A DNA stretch of 64,000 bases, taken from the NCBI GenBank assembly GCA_026214975.1, contig JAOBSW010000306.1, positions 124,001-188,000 of the forward strand, given 5' to 3'. The DNA comes from Gentiana macrophylla. Taxonomy: Eukaryota > Streptophyta > Magnoliopsida > Gentianales > Gentianaceae. A model generated the notes under the pieces. It saw nothing but the letters and a program-made list of their open reading frames with translations. It searched no databases and was not told where the DNA came from. Shown here piece after piece: positions 10,340 through 21,880 of the stretch. Position 1 is the first letter of the stretch. Each line of letters starts with the position of its first letter. A program made the translations under genes and the position numbers.

Positions 10340-11778
10340 TGATGACGGTTAAAATAAACTATCCTACGGCATCAATATTCTATCCATTATGAGCTAAAAA
10401 TAGTTGTTTCGACCTATAAATATGAACCATTTACGTTGAATATCATATGTCGGGTTCGTGAGTCGAAAAATCTGCATTCATTTTCCCCATTTCGATATTA
10501 TTTCGTGCATTATTTGATGATTTTTAGGATACGAAATATTGGGCTGAGCATGATGGACGAATCTGGACTGGACTGAACGAAAGGAATAGTCCTAGGTATT
10601 CTAGAAGCATCCAAGTTAAGTCGGCTGAAGGAAAAGGACGAAAATACCCTCAGTAACCCGAGGATGGCCGCCGACTTACCGAGGGTCCAGAATCTTCCGA
10701 AACGTGTTTTCTTGGACGAGGGGTCAAACTAGATGATTCTGAGTCGGTTTAGATAGTTATAAATAAGAGGCTTTGCCTCATAACAAAATGTACTCAAATT
10801 ATTCAAGGAAATTATGCAATAAAAGTTCTTTGTTCTTTACTTTATTTATTTTATGAGTTCTGGTCGGAAAGACGACGGAGTCGCCGCCTAGGGAGTGATC
10901 CGAATGAGATCAACGCTCGTCTTCGAGGGTATGATTTTCTGTCTTTTCAAAGATGTAGATCTATCGTTGTTCTATTCGACTAGTATGTTTTAATTGCTTA
11001 TTTAGTTTAATTATGTAGTAGTTCATTTATTTTACCCCATTTGTTATAGATCTGATTCATTGGTGAAGAAATCATGAAATAGTAGTTGCGTTCTTCAGAT
11101 CTACGACGGTCTATATCGCTAGATCTGATACCTAGTAAATTACTAATTCATGATAATCGGCGCCAGCTACATTGATCGATAGATTTAATTTACATATTAG
11201 TAGCCTTATCAACTATTTGCATGTTATCGTAAATTAACATGAAGGACCGCAAGTGAAGTGGTAATTAGGACATTATCTAGGATGGACCCTAGGAACGTGC
11301 TGGTCAATGTCGAAAGTTGTCTAGTCGTGTTTGCGGTATGAGGTAACACTCAATATCGGCAGCTCTAGTTCTTTATGCGTATGGGCTATTACGGACAAAT
11401 TAAGGAGGGGAGCTTGCGTATAGATTGTCTACTGCCATTGTCGGAGTAGATAGGGTTAGGAGTTGTACCCGTAGCTGAACAATGAATAAATTCACCAATA
11501 GGGAGGACTGTTGCATGTGTGGGGGGAATAACTAATTACTCATAATTGAACTAATACCTTAGAAACTCTTGTTGTTTAGTAGAACTTGCATATCTTGTTA
11601 GTTTGAGGCACCAATACTACTGTCTATATATTATAGTTGGTCGTAGACTGTTATTGTGACAACTCAATCTTGATAATTAGACGTTCTTACAAGTCTCTGT
11701 GTGATTCGACCTTGAGTCGCCAGTACTCTGCTACGATAGACCTAGTCCTATTGCTAGTAGGTGCTTTGCACTGGATCA
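10340..11778 (+). repeat. 3' LTR of element E
   Basis: It starts TGATGACGG directly after the polypurine tract, as element C's LTR does. TATAAATA lies at 10758-10765. The 3' part (GTCGTAGACTG ... GACCTAGTCCTATTGCTAGTA) aligns with the end of C's LTR near 55135-55270. The exact right end (GGATCA at about 11778) is estimated, because the partner LTR is not in the window. Confidence 0.72.
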
Positions 11779-12244
11779 CTAGGGCCGGTAAACCGAAGAC
11801 TTCTTGGACACGAAATTGATTCTGCCGCTTTTCTATGTCGGTTAGGGTTTTAAGGAGTCATAAGTCGGCTGTTGTATCTATATTAGGACGCATATACTAA
11901 AAGCTTTCATATCTTATCAATTATATTCAATCTTTTATATACAATTTGATGAAATAGAGTTAATCCATGCTTTTGAGGAGTTATTTGTGGTTTTATCCCT
12001 TTCTCTACCATCTCTAGCATGAGTGGATCGAGCTAAATCTCCATTGTTGAAGGTTGAAGCTTTGAACGTTCCTTTTTGTCTTCAATATCGTATATATGTT
12101 AGTATTTATGTGTTTTAGTTAATCTGCATGTTTAAAGACTCCATGATTTACTTATTTTAATCTTATGTGAGCAATGTAGATCCAGGAATATGAAAAGCTA
12201 ACCCCGGTAACCCAACGGTCTATACCAGTTTACCATTGATACTT
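11779..12244 (+). other. Unassigned spacer
   Basis: These 466 bp lie between the estimated end of E's LTR and the truncated edge of the A array. I see AT-rich sequence with no ORF, no terminal repeats and no match to other parts of the window. It may be E's flanking host DNA or an old repeat. Confidence 0.4.
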
Positions 12245-13195
12245 TAAGTCCTCTGATACTTTCTGAAGAATCTTTCAGTTTGCTGTTTTCCACTGATTGA
12301 TTTTACAGTTTTGTCAGTTTTTCGATGAGACTCAGCTGAGTAATTATCACTTCTAATTTTTTCAGTATTTTGAGTTTTTGACTGTTGTGCAGCTACAAAC
12401 TTAGGTGCAGCTGTACTAGGTCTGAACTTAGAATTTTGCTGACTATCAAACCCTAAACCTGATATGTCTCCAAATGGCTTTCCGGTTTGAAATAAACACT
12501 GGGAATTGGATCAACTGATGATTCTCTGATGTTTATTACCTCTGTTAGTTGATCAGTTGAGCAAGTCTCCTTAGTCCTGTTATCAGCCTTGATAAGATTG
12601 ATCTAAGTAGGAAATCTTAGAACTTTTTCAATAGATCTTTTTCCTTTTTGACATTCTCTCTTTTGAATTACCTCTAATTCCTTTATTAGTATGTCAAAAT
12701 TTTCATTGAAATCTTCATTTCTATGATTGTTCATGAAAGTGTGAGTGTTGGATGTATATGCATTTACCTCATGATGTTTGATAGATAAAATTTTAGTTCT
12801 AGCTTCTTCATCTTCTAATGTCTGCTTCCCTTTATCCAATCCAGCATTGTCGCTTGCTAGGTTAGATCCAAAAAGTATAAATTATTCATCATTCTCAGCA
12901 TAATCATTTCCACCAAAGCTTATGGGAAGGTTTCAGCATTATTTTTATTGTTTGTGATGAGTGGATCTTCAATAATTGTTTCAATCAACTTTTCTTGAGT
13001 TTCAGCAACAAAGGCCTGCAATTTAGTTTTATATTCATCAAATCTTAAAAACGAACAACTAAGCATTTTCCTCAAATGATTGTGTGATTCCATGATGCAG
13101 TTTTGTAAAACTTTTATTAATTTATCAAACAATCTTGTCACGGAAACAACTGATGCCTGAAGCAGTAAGCGATTTGGATCACCTCCAAAACCAAT
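12245..13195 (-). pseudogene. Partial second gag-like region of the A array
   Basis: Minus-strand fragments read MESHNHLRKMLSCSFLRFDE (in 12920-13141) and HRNEDFNENFDILIKELEVI (in 12603-12839), clearly the same protein as the gag-like ORF at 18835-20134. The junction beside the LTR lacks about 19 bp relative to the other copy, removing most of the primer-binding site and the ATG, so this copy could not be reverse transcribed. Similarity to the other copy stops at about 12245 (near GTCCTCTGATACTTTC), which marks a truncation breakpoint. Confidence 0.75.
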
Positions 13196-14938
13196 TGTTG
13201 GTCCCTGGGAAAGGCTAACACAAGTTTAGAGGGGGTGGGGGTGAATAAACTTGTCACCGGAAACTAGATTTTAAGCGATTTAGGTTTAGTTAAAACTTGT
13301 ACGGAGTTAAACTAACTTAGCTGAGTATAAGTCAGAACCGACTTATCTTGAACAGAGTTAACCGGCAGCGGATTAAATTAAGCCTTTATAAAATATGAGT
13401 TATCAGTTAATGTGTTGATTCAGTTTCTAGTGTTTGCTGAGTATGTGAACTAGATGAATAGAATTACAATGTAGTACGTAAATGCGTAAAGTAAATAGAC
13501 AAGAATTATAGAGGTTCCAGGTGGTGTAATCATTTCAGACCTCTCTTCCCCTGTGATGTAGGAGGCAAAATTCACTATGTTCTTGAGGTTTACAGTTACA
13601 AGACACAAAGTAAATTCTAAACACATGATTGTCCTTCACTAATCCGTAGTTTCACAATCTTCCAGCTTCAGTCTTCACAGGTAGGATTGCTTGAACTAAG
13701 CTTGCTACACTGGTCCTTAGAGGGTTGAGTTGCCTCTACACCAGCTCATCACAAACACAGTCTTCCTGACTGCTCTCAACCGTCCTTCACACCTTCTTGG
13801 TGTTTCACAGTCTAAACCTTCAATGAAGTCAAAGTTGAGACTTGAATCAATAACTATGATTCAATTGTGATATGAGCTTATTCTCTAGATATAAAAGTTA
13901 TGCACGGCTCTGTTTTTCATCAAATGATTATTCTTGATCTTTCTTTGAATGCTTATGAACACTTGAAGAAATTTCTTGATCTAGCAATAAAGCATATAGC
14001 ATGAATTCTTTTTCATTACTTTCCTCCTTGATTTGATATTTCTTGACTAGATTGATTCTTAGAATTCCACACTCTTCTTGTTATAGAAGAGATCTATTAA
14101 TAGGGGTTTTTCTAATGGTTAGTTGATATGAATTTGAATCCATATAGCCGTTAGTGGTCCTTCTTTCCTGTTTTGTTTGTCAGTGTCAGAAAGGACACAT
14201 TTATAGTCCAATAAAATTGATTGACTTATAACGGTCTGATTCTTCATCAGTTTTACTTATTTCCAGTTCCAAAACTGATTCAATAAGACTTGGTCTATTT
14301 AAGAGCATTAACTGAGTTTTTACTCTTCTTCAAAATCTCAGCACTCTATCCTTCATCTGATAATTATTGACTTAATCAGAGTACACCTATTTTAATTGAT
14401 TATCTAAGATATCATTTTCCTTACGATTCTTAGTCCTTCATACAAGATTCATAAAGTCAGTTCAGGTCATCACAGACTTGCCTAAAGTCTAACACTATAG
14501 TCTCGACTTAGTCTTCATAAACTGAGTTTGAACCCTCAGTTCTTCAGTTTTCAATAACTGAGTTTGAACCCTCAGTTCTTCTGTCTTTTAGATAAGCCAA
14601 CTGAGTATGTGTACCTCAGCAAAATTACCTTCTTCAGTTATTTCATAACTGAGTCTGATCCCTTAGTTTCTGTTGAAGTACTCTTGGTCAGTTTCAGTTG
14701 GGAGCTCAGTTCAATAAGTAAGTTTCTCATTTTCTTAGTTCAGAACCTAGAATTATTACAGTGCTTATCTGATTAACTTATACAACTATCAGACTCTATT
14801 AAATCCTATACAATGATTTCTAGACATCTTTTTGCTTTGCACTAAAACAGCTAGTTATGACACTTCATCAATGGGGTTTAAAAACAATAACTGATTTAGT
14901 GATGAATCATCATAAAAACATAAATTTTATTTCCAACA
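13196..14938 (-). repeat. LTR of array A (left; 3' LTR of the complete unit)
   Basis: On the minus strand it starts TGTTGGAAATAAAATTTATG at 14938 and ends GGGACCAACA at 13196 (1743 bp). It is collinear with 20142-21880 and with both LTRs of B. It contains many CTCAGT/ACTGAG words, including a direct repeat of about 28 bp at 14519 and 14555 on the plus strand. Confidence 0.9.
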
Positions 14939-14951
14939 ATTTCCCCTTTTT
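14939..14951 (-). promoter_or_regulatory. Polypurine tract of array A
   Basis: The minus strand reads AAAAAGGGGAAAT immediately before the LTR, preceded by GACATCATC. This is the arrangement typical of SIRE-type copia elements, and B has the same tract at 42341-42353. Confidence 0.75.
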
Positions 14952-15091
14952 GATGATGTCAATACCCTCCTTTATAGCAATGCAAAAAGATATAGACAAA
15001 ATAAAATAATGAAAACACAAAGAACTAAGAAACTGAGATTTTATTGATAACTGAGTTACAGAGTACTAAAATACAAATACTTGAAAAGAAA

Positions 15092-18000
15092 TTATTTTAC
15101 AGTTTCTATTCCAAGTCCTTGACCAATTTGCTTATCAAAGATTCCTGCAGCCTCTTTCATAGCTAGGTTTGTTTCTCTGCATTCCACTCCTTGAATATTT
15201 GCCCAAATGTTCCAAGAATCTGTCATACTGTGCTTGCTGAAAAACTTGCTTTTAAATAACACAACAAAAACAAAAACAGATCTTCTTAGTCTTTCACTGG
15301 TGGCTGTCCTCAGTAATTTCTGAACAAACTCTGGTTCAGTCTTTTCAACTTCATCAGATGCCTTATTCAATGTGCTATCTTTCTTTCATTTACCTAGTTT
15401 GTTCCAATAATGAACAAGAACTTTTTGCATATGTAGAAAAGACTCTAAGGCTTGTTCCCTTGATAGTCCTTCTTGAATTGGTAGATCTTTGAAGTCGTTG
15501 TACATTTGAGAGTCTAGAGCCAATCATTTCTCAGCTGGATTTGAGAATTTTGCTATTAGTTCCATTTCTTCATCAGTGAACTCTCCTCTAGCTTTCTTCG
15601 GTTCAACCAGTTTCTCTTCAATACATTCTAGAACTTGAGCCGTATCAGCTGCATTGACTTATAACAAGTGCAAACTTTCCTCCTTAGTGACATCATCATT
15701 GTTGATCAAGCTCCTAATGTATGATTTTAGGTGCTGCTGATTTGATGCCAAAATGGTTTGTGCAACATCTGAGTCTTTCGATGCATTCTCCAATAAGATC
15801 AGTCTATCAACTACATTTTGAGGATGCCCTTCTATTTGTCTTAGGTCTCGGTTTTCCTTACCTCAGATTCAATGGTTGTCTTTCTGATTGCGATTAGAGT
15901 ATCATGACAGTCAGATTTGACACTGTTTAACCTCTTCTCCATATTTTCTCTTTCTGTTTTGCTGTCTTCCATTGCCTTCAAAAATTTTCAAACACACATA
16001 AGTCGTCTTTCTGAATCTTTATAAGTTCATTGATGTAAAATTTGATGGTGTCAGCTTGTGTAGGTACATCATCTTTAGATACAACTTTCTTTTCTTGATC
16101 TTTGTCTTTTTCAGTTTCAGCTTCTTTGGCTTCTTTAAGAGGAGAAGCAATCTGCTTAAGTTTCTCTTTGTAATCCACATATTTTCTTCTCTCTTGAGAC
16201 TGTCTTTTTACTTCTGCAAGATTTGTCTGATCATGTTTCTAACTGGTGAAATTTTCATATTGAGCTCATCATCAAATTCTTCACAAGCTTTAGTTTTGCA
16301 ATCTCAAGCATAGTTTGGTCAGTTGGAGACTGATAAATTTCTTTTTCTTGATCTTCCGACTGACCATCAGAGTCAGTTTCAGTTTCTTCACTGTTATTTG
16401 AAATTTCTTCAGATGATCCTTCTTCAGCAACATCCTTTGCTCCTTCTTTGTCTTGTAAAAAGGCGAGAATCCCTTTTTGTAAATCAGGATCTCCCTGAGA
16501 ATCATCATCATCATCATTGTCATCTTTCTTAGAACTCTCTCCTGCAGCAGTTCTCTTCCAATAACTATCTTTGATCAACGCATATCCATTGTTCAAAAAT
16601 TCATCAGTGTTGATCAGCTCGGACAGTTGATTGATGTTGTATAGACTGAATACCCATTTCTCTGTGATTTCCATTTCAGCTAACTGACTTCTCTGATTAG
16701 ATATGAAACTTAGTTTCCAATTCTAATATGCATGCCGTCTCTTGCAGTTAGCTACAATCAGTTCTCCAATATCAACAGATGATTCAGGCGGAGTTGGGAT
16801 TACTTCACTTTCCTTTGGAATCTCCAGATTGGATTCCACAGCATCCTCGATTCTTCTAGTTTCTTCAGTTTCAAACTGATCAGTTTTGCTGGTTTCCTCT
16901 TCATCAGCAACTGGGAACACTCTAGTTTCAGGACCAATCAACGGACCTGAGATGGCAGTTTTAGTTTCCAACTTCCCTTCAGCGGTAACAAGTTCTTCTT
17001 CAGCAACTAGTTCTACAACTGTTCCAAGTTCCAGTTCAATAACAGGTTCCTCTTCAGGTGTTGGTTCAACAACCTTATCTTTTGCTGGTTCTATAATCAG
17101 TTCAACAACTGATTCCGCTTCTTTCTTATCTTCTAGAACTGCTTCTTGTTCATTGACAAGCTCATCTAGAGTGATGACTTGTACCGGTCTTGATTAAACT
17201 TCTGCAACTTCTGCTGACTTTTGTGGTGTGGATCTTGATAAAGATATAAGATTAAGTATTTCGATCACACCGGGTCAAATCAGTTCCTCATCACTATCCG
17301 TCTCCTTATTATCAACATCAGCTCTCTAGGTTTGTTCCCCATGAGTTTCAGTTTCTGTTAGTGATGGAGCCATTCTTGAAAGTCCTTTGCTGACTCTTCA
17401 ATAGGTATTTTCTCAGCAATAGGTTCTACTTCATCAATGATTTGTTTGTCGGGGGTTTCCTCAGTTCTGACTTTCTTTCCTAGGCTTTCAAAGAATCGAG
17501 GGTGGGATTGGTTTTTTACAGTGAAGCCTCTCTTTGGTTTCTCAGTAACTTGTATGGTTGTAACTTCTTCAAGTTTCCTCTTTCTTTCTCTCAGTTTTTC
17601 CAGATGTTCTAGCGCTTCAGCTGTTGTTTTAGTTTTCTTGGAGGACTTCTTTCTTTTCTTCTTGGGTTTTGTTTCAGAACCTCCTGCTTTCCTTTTCTTT
17701 GATTTTTCTTCCTTGGCTGCAATTTTTCCATCAATAACAGCAGTTTATTTTCTTCTTGCAATCCCAAAATGGTCAATAATCCTTTGGGTTAGGAGAGCAA
17801 GAGTCTTCTTGAGATAAAACCTCCCTTCCTTCTCAGCATTCTTCTTCTTGGGTAAATAAGAAGATTGAGCGACCAGTTGATCGAAAATATATCTTTGCCA
17901 ATTGAAATCCTCTTCAAACAAAATCATATAAAGTAGATATATCTTTGAGCCGGATAGATTACTGAAATTGCCTGCATTTCCAATTAAGCAATTTCCTAGC

Positions 18001-18429
18001 AACTTTGTCAGGAAACCGAATTTAGGCTTGAGCAGCCCTATAGATCCAGACATTGAAACATTAGAATCTCCTAAGATAGAAATGTCTTTCCATAATTTCT
18101 TTAGATATTTTGAGAACTGAGGGGAATCCAGACTTCTCAAATCCAAAAATGTAAGCTATAAGGTTCTCAGTAACCTTTATCTCTTTTCCATTGGCATGTG
18201 TGGTGTAAGTAAGTACATCTTCATCTTCAATGATTTTGCTTCCAAATTCATAAAAATCACCGATGCTGTCCAGGCACACATTCTTCAAGTATATGTTGAA
18301 TACTTGCTCCAAACCTTTGATTTTCTTGATTTTGTCTGCGATTTCTTTGGCAAGAGTTTGATATGTGTATTTAGCCACAAATTGATCTAGAGAAATGAAC
18401 ATTCCGGGTTCAACTATGGTGAAGGACAT
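15092..18429 (-). pseudogene. ORF2 of array A: large protein of unknown function, frameshifted
   Basis: Minus-strand coding region of about 1,100 codons starting at the ATG at 18429 (MSFTIVEPGMFISLDQFVAK) and ending at 15092. The N-terminal 120 residues are open (to 18061) and contain IKGLEQVFNIYLKNVCLDSI, then KVTENLIAYIFGFEKSG. After a frameshift comes LIGNAGNFSNLSG ... LLYMI (in 17745-18146), a Lys-rich stretch, a long Glu/Ser/Thr-rich segment, MEITEKWVFSLYNINQLSEL (16255-16674) with an Asp run, and a C-terminal part ending QKLLRTATSERLR ... IFDKQIGQGLGIETVK (15092-15370). No pol motif, membrane segment or signal peptide is evident. B has a collinear homologue. By position it corresponds to the env-like ORF of SIRE elements; any relation in function is inference. 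Confidence 0.7.
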
Positions 18430-18834
18430 TAATTCAGATTGTTGGAGAAATAGAAGGTAAGAAAATTCTTTTCAGTAGATGAATTATAAAGAGAGAATAG
18501 AATGTAAATGATTTTAGGTAAGATATAAGGGTATTTATAAGTAGTAGATTATGTGGTTGTAAAATCTGGGTGGGTAATAACGTCTTTTCATTAATCATGT
18601 CAAGCGTTAAAATACGAAAAAAGGGTGAGTGGAAAAGATGAACGGTTGATATGAGTGTAAGATACGACTATTCATTAGTAGCTTATATTAATCGTTACGG
18701 TATATCTCCAGCTGTCAAGGTTCAACTTTGATCTTATCCACACTTTGAGTCAGTTGTCCGTTCAGATCAGTTTCAAAACGTAGTTGAGTAAGTAACTCAG
18801 TCTTGATTTCGAATTCAGCTAATATCTGCAAAAC
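18430..18834 (-). promoter_or_regulatory. Spacer with TATA box upstream of ORF2 (array A)
   Basis: About 400 bp of non-coding DNA separate the end of gag from the ORF2 start. TATAAATA lies at 18532-18539 on the minus strand, about 105 bp before the ATG. Short blocks (TTTTCCACTCA, AAGACGTT and CCACCCA) are shared with B's spacer at 26571-26943. Directly after the gag end, TTTGTTTTGCAG (minus, 18826-18837) resembles a 3' splice site. A separate promoter or a spliced ORF2 message are both inferences. Confidence 0.5.
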
Positions 18835-20134
18835 AAATTAAGAACTTTTTGGTACCCATATCTGTTTGGGTCCTTTCTGATTAGGTTTCGTGTTCCTGTA
18901 AGTCTTATATGACTTGTTAGTTTTACACATATCTTGATTTTTCGGCTGAGTATGGTCAGTTTTCACAAAATTTTATTTTCTTGACTCGAACGTCTTTTTA
19001 TTTTTGTGAAACTGAGTGAACATAGATCCATTCCAGTCTTAATCAGAAGGAAAGAGTCTCCCTTTCCCCCTGAATCTTTTATTCCATGAATGATTATAAT
19101 TTTTAGATGGATGTGACTTGAATGTTCTTTTAACTGATCTCTGATCAGTTTTGCCTTTTTCAGCCCTCTGATACTTTCCGTAGAATCTTTCAGTTTGTTG
19201 TTTGCCACTGAATGATTTTATATTTTTGTCAGTTATTAGTTGAGACTGAGCTGAGTAATTATCAGTTCTAATTTTGTCAGTATTCTGAGTTTTTGACTGT
19301 TGTGCAGCTACAAACATAGGTACAGCTGTACTAGGTCTAAACTTAGAATTTTGCTGACTATCAAACCCTAAACCTGATATGTCTCCAAATGGTTTTCCAG
19401 GTGTGAATTGAACATTGGGAATTGGATCAACTGGTGATTCTCTGATGTTTATTACCTATGTTAGTTCATCATTTGAGCAAGTCTCCTTAGTTCTGTTATC
19501 AGCCTTGATAAGATTAATCTCAACAGTCAATCATAGAACTTCAGTTTTCAATAGATCTTTTTCCTTTTTGTCATTCTCATAATTCTTTTGAATTACCTCT
19601 AATTATTTTATGAGTATGACAAAATTTTCGTTGAAATCTTCATTTCTATGATAGTTCACGGCAGTGTGAGTGTTGGATGTAGATGTATTTACCTTATGAT
19701 GTTTGATAGATAATTTTTTAGTTTTAGCTTCTTCATCTTCTAATGTCTGCTTCTCTTTATCCAATCCGGCATTGTTGCTTGCTAGGTCAGATCCAAAAAG
19801 TATAATTTCTTCATAATTCTTAGCATAATCATTTCCGTCAAAGCTTATGGGTAAGGTTTCAGCATTATCTTTATTGCTTGTGATGAGTGGATCTTCAATG
19901 AAGGTCTCAATCAGCTTTTCTTGAGTTTTAGCAAAAAAAAGCCTGCAATTTAGTTTTGTATTCATCAAATCTTAAAAACGAACAACTAAGAATTTTCCTA
20001 AAATGAGTGTGTGATTCCATGATGTCATTTTCTAAAACATTAAATAATTTAACAAACAATCTTGTCACGAAAACAATAGACGCCTGAAGCAATAATCGAT
20101 TTGGATCACCTCCAAAAAGGAAGAACTGCTCCAT
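18835..20134 (-). pseudogene. Gag-like ORF of array A
   Basis: On the minus strand the first ATG (20134-20132) lies inside the primer-binding sequence and opens MEQFFLFGGDPNRLLLQ. It is followed by MESHTHFRKILSCSFLRFDE, an acidic part with EEIILFGSDLAS, a predicted coiled-coil stretch (YHRNEDFNENF ... EVIQKNYENDKKEKD), FTPGKPFGDISGLGF, a basic stretch, and a C-terminal GPKQIWVPK (about 18841-18877). GPKQIWVPK-like ends are characteristic of SIRE/Maximus copia Gag. I see neither the N-terminal capsid (UBN2) domain nor a CCHC zinc knuckle, so this is a shortened Gag relative. Stops and frameshifts (for example near 19925 and 19604) break it. B carries the homologue with a different N-terminus. 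Confidence 0.65.
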
Positions 20135-20141
20135 TACCAAT
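20126..20141 (-). promoter_or_regulatory. Primer-binding site of array A
   Basis: The minus strand after the LTR end CCAACA reads ATTGGTAATGGAGCAG. It matches the initiator tRNA-Met site TGGTATCAGAGC at 10 of 12 positions. B has TGGTAACGGAGC. The ATG of the gag-like ORF lies within it. Confidence 0.55.
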
Positions 20142-21880
20142 TGTTGGTCCCTGGGAAAGCCTAACACAAGTTTAGAGGGGAGGTGAATAAACTTGTCACC
20201 AAAAACTAGATTCTAAGCGATTTAGGTTCCGTTAAAACTTGTGCGGAGTTAAGCTAATTTAGCTGAGTATAAGTCAGAACTGACTTATCCTGAATTGAGT
20301 TAACCGGCAGCAGATTAAATTAAGCCTCTATAAAATATGAGTTATGAGTTAATTTGTTGATTCAATTTCTAGTGTTTGCTGAGTATGTGAACTAGATGAA
20401 TAGAATTACAATGCAGTAAGTAAATGCGTAAAGTAAATAGACAAGAATTATAGAGGTTCCAGGTGGTGTAATCATGTCATTCCTCTCTTCCCCTGTGATG
20501 TAGGAGGCCAAATTCACTATGTTCTTGAGGTTTACTGTTACAAGACACAAATAAATTCTAACACTTGATTGTCCTTTACTAATCCCTAGTTTCACAATCT
20601 TCTAGCTTCAGTCTTCACAGGTAGGATTGCAGTTTGAACTAAGCTTGCTACACTGGTCCTTAGAGGGTTGAATTGCCTCTTCACCATCTCTTCACAAACA
20701 CAGTCTTCCGGACTACTCTCAACTGTCCTTGACACCTTCTTGGTGTTTCACATTCTAAACCTTTGATGAAATCAAAGTTGAGGCTTGAATCAATAACTCT
20801 GATTCAATTGTGGTTTGAGCTTCTTCTCTAGATATAAAAGTTATGCACGGCTCTATTTTTCTTCAAATGATTATTCTTGATCTTTCTTTGATGCTTATGA
20901 ACACTTGAAGAAATTTCTTGATCTTGCAATAAAGCATATAGTAGGAATTCTTTTTGATTACTTTCCCCCTTGATTTGATCTTCCTTGACTAGATTGATTC
21001 GTAGAATTCCACACTCTTCTAGTAATATAAGAGATCTATTTATAGGGGTTTTTGTAACGGTTAGTTCATATGAATTTGAATCCTTCTAGCCGTTACTGGT
21101 CCTGCTTTCCTTTTTGTATGTCAGTGTCAGAAAGGACACCTTTATATTCCAATAAAATTGCTTGAGTTATAACGGTCTGATTCTTTATCAGTTTTACTTA
21201 TTTCCAGTTCCAAAACTGATTCAATAAGACTTGGTATGTTTAAGAGCATTAACTGAGTTTTTACTCTTCTTCAATGTCTCAGTACTCTATCCTTCATCTG
21301 ATCATTATTGACTTAATCAGAGTACACCTATTTCATTTGATTACCTAAGATATCATTGTCCTTATGATTCTTAGTCCTTCATACAAGATCCATAAAGTCA
21401 GTTCAGGTCATCACAGACTTGCCTGAAGTCTAACTTTATATTCTCGACTTAGTCTTCATAAACTTAGTTTGAACCCTCAGTTCTTCAGTCTACCATAATT
21501 GATTTTGAACCCTCAGTTCTTCTGTCTTTTAGATAAGCCAACTGAGTCTGTGTCCCTCTGCGAACTTACCTTCTTCAGTTCTTTCATAACTGAGTCAGAT
21601 CCCTCAGTTTCGGTTGAAGCACTCTTTGTCAGTTTCAGTTGGGAGCTCAGTTCAACAAGTCAGTTTCTCATTTTCTCAGTTAAGAACCTAGAACCATATA
21701 CAGTGCTTGTCTGATTAACTTATACAACTATCAGACTCTATTAAATTCTATACAATGATTTCTAGACATCCTTTTGCTTTGCACTATAACAGCTAGTTAT
21801 GACACTTCATCAATGGGGTTTAAGAACAATAACTTATTTAGTGATGAATCATCATCAAGACATAAATTTTATTTCCAACA
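20142..21880 (-). repeat. LTR of array A (right; 5' LTR)
   Basis: On the minus strand it runs from TGTTGGAAATAAAATTTATG (21880) to GGGACCAACA (20142), 1739 bp, collinear with 13196-14938. It differs from that LTR by scattered substitutions and small indels. Confidence 0.9.

Larger units (their letters stand above)
6849..11778 (+). mobile_element. Gypsy retrotransposon E, 3' part, disrupted by F
   Basis: This is an older Athila-like gypsy element in the same orientation as F. Its RT resumes exactly at the end of F's LTR (NLVLKWEKCHF), so F is inserted in it and E's 5' part lies beyond the left edge. It continues with RNase H, integrase, a 1.4-kb post-pol region, a polypurine tract (10328-10339) and a 3' LTR (10340 to about 11778). 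Stops and frameshifts are frequent, suggesting an older insertion than F. The LTR begins TGATGACGG, like element C, and is a different type from the TGTTAA LTRs of F and G. The 3' LTR end is estimated by analogy with C. Confidence 0.82.
12245..21880 (-). mobile_element. Tandem array of a pol-less copia-type LTR element (A; same family as B)
   Basis: Read on the minus strand the order is LTR (21880-20142), primer site, gag-like ORF, spacer with TATA box, ORF2, polypurine tract, LTR (14938-13196), then a second partial internal region (13195-12245) cut off inside gag. One LTR therefore serves two internal regions, the structure expected from unequal recombination between LTRs or from insertion beside a copy. 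The complete unit 13196-21880 is 8685 bp. Element B, without its nested insert, is about 8.72 kb with the same order. No RT, RNase H, integrase or protease motif is present between gag and ORF2. Outer target-site duplications cannot be tested because the left side is truncated. Confidence 0.82.

Noticed and set aside
16056..17817. Plus-strand ORFs at 16056-16313, 16323-16532, 16886-17197 and 17437-17817 (Ser/Phe-rich proteins)
   Set aside because: They are antisense to ORF2 of array A. Their Ser-, Phe- and Leu-rich composition is what the reverse strand of its Glu/Lys/Asp-rich coding gives, and B's ORF2 confirms the minus-strand reading.
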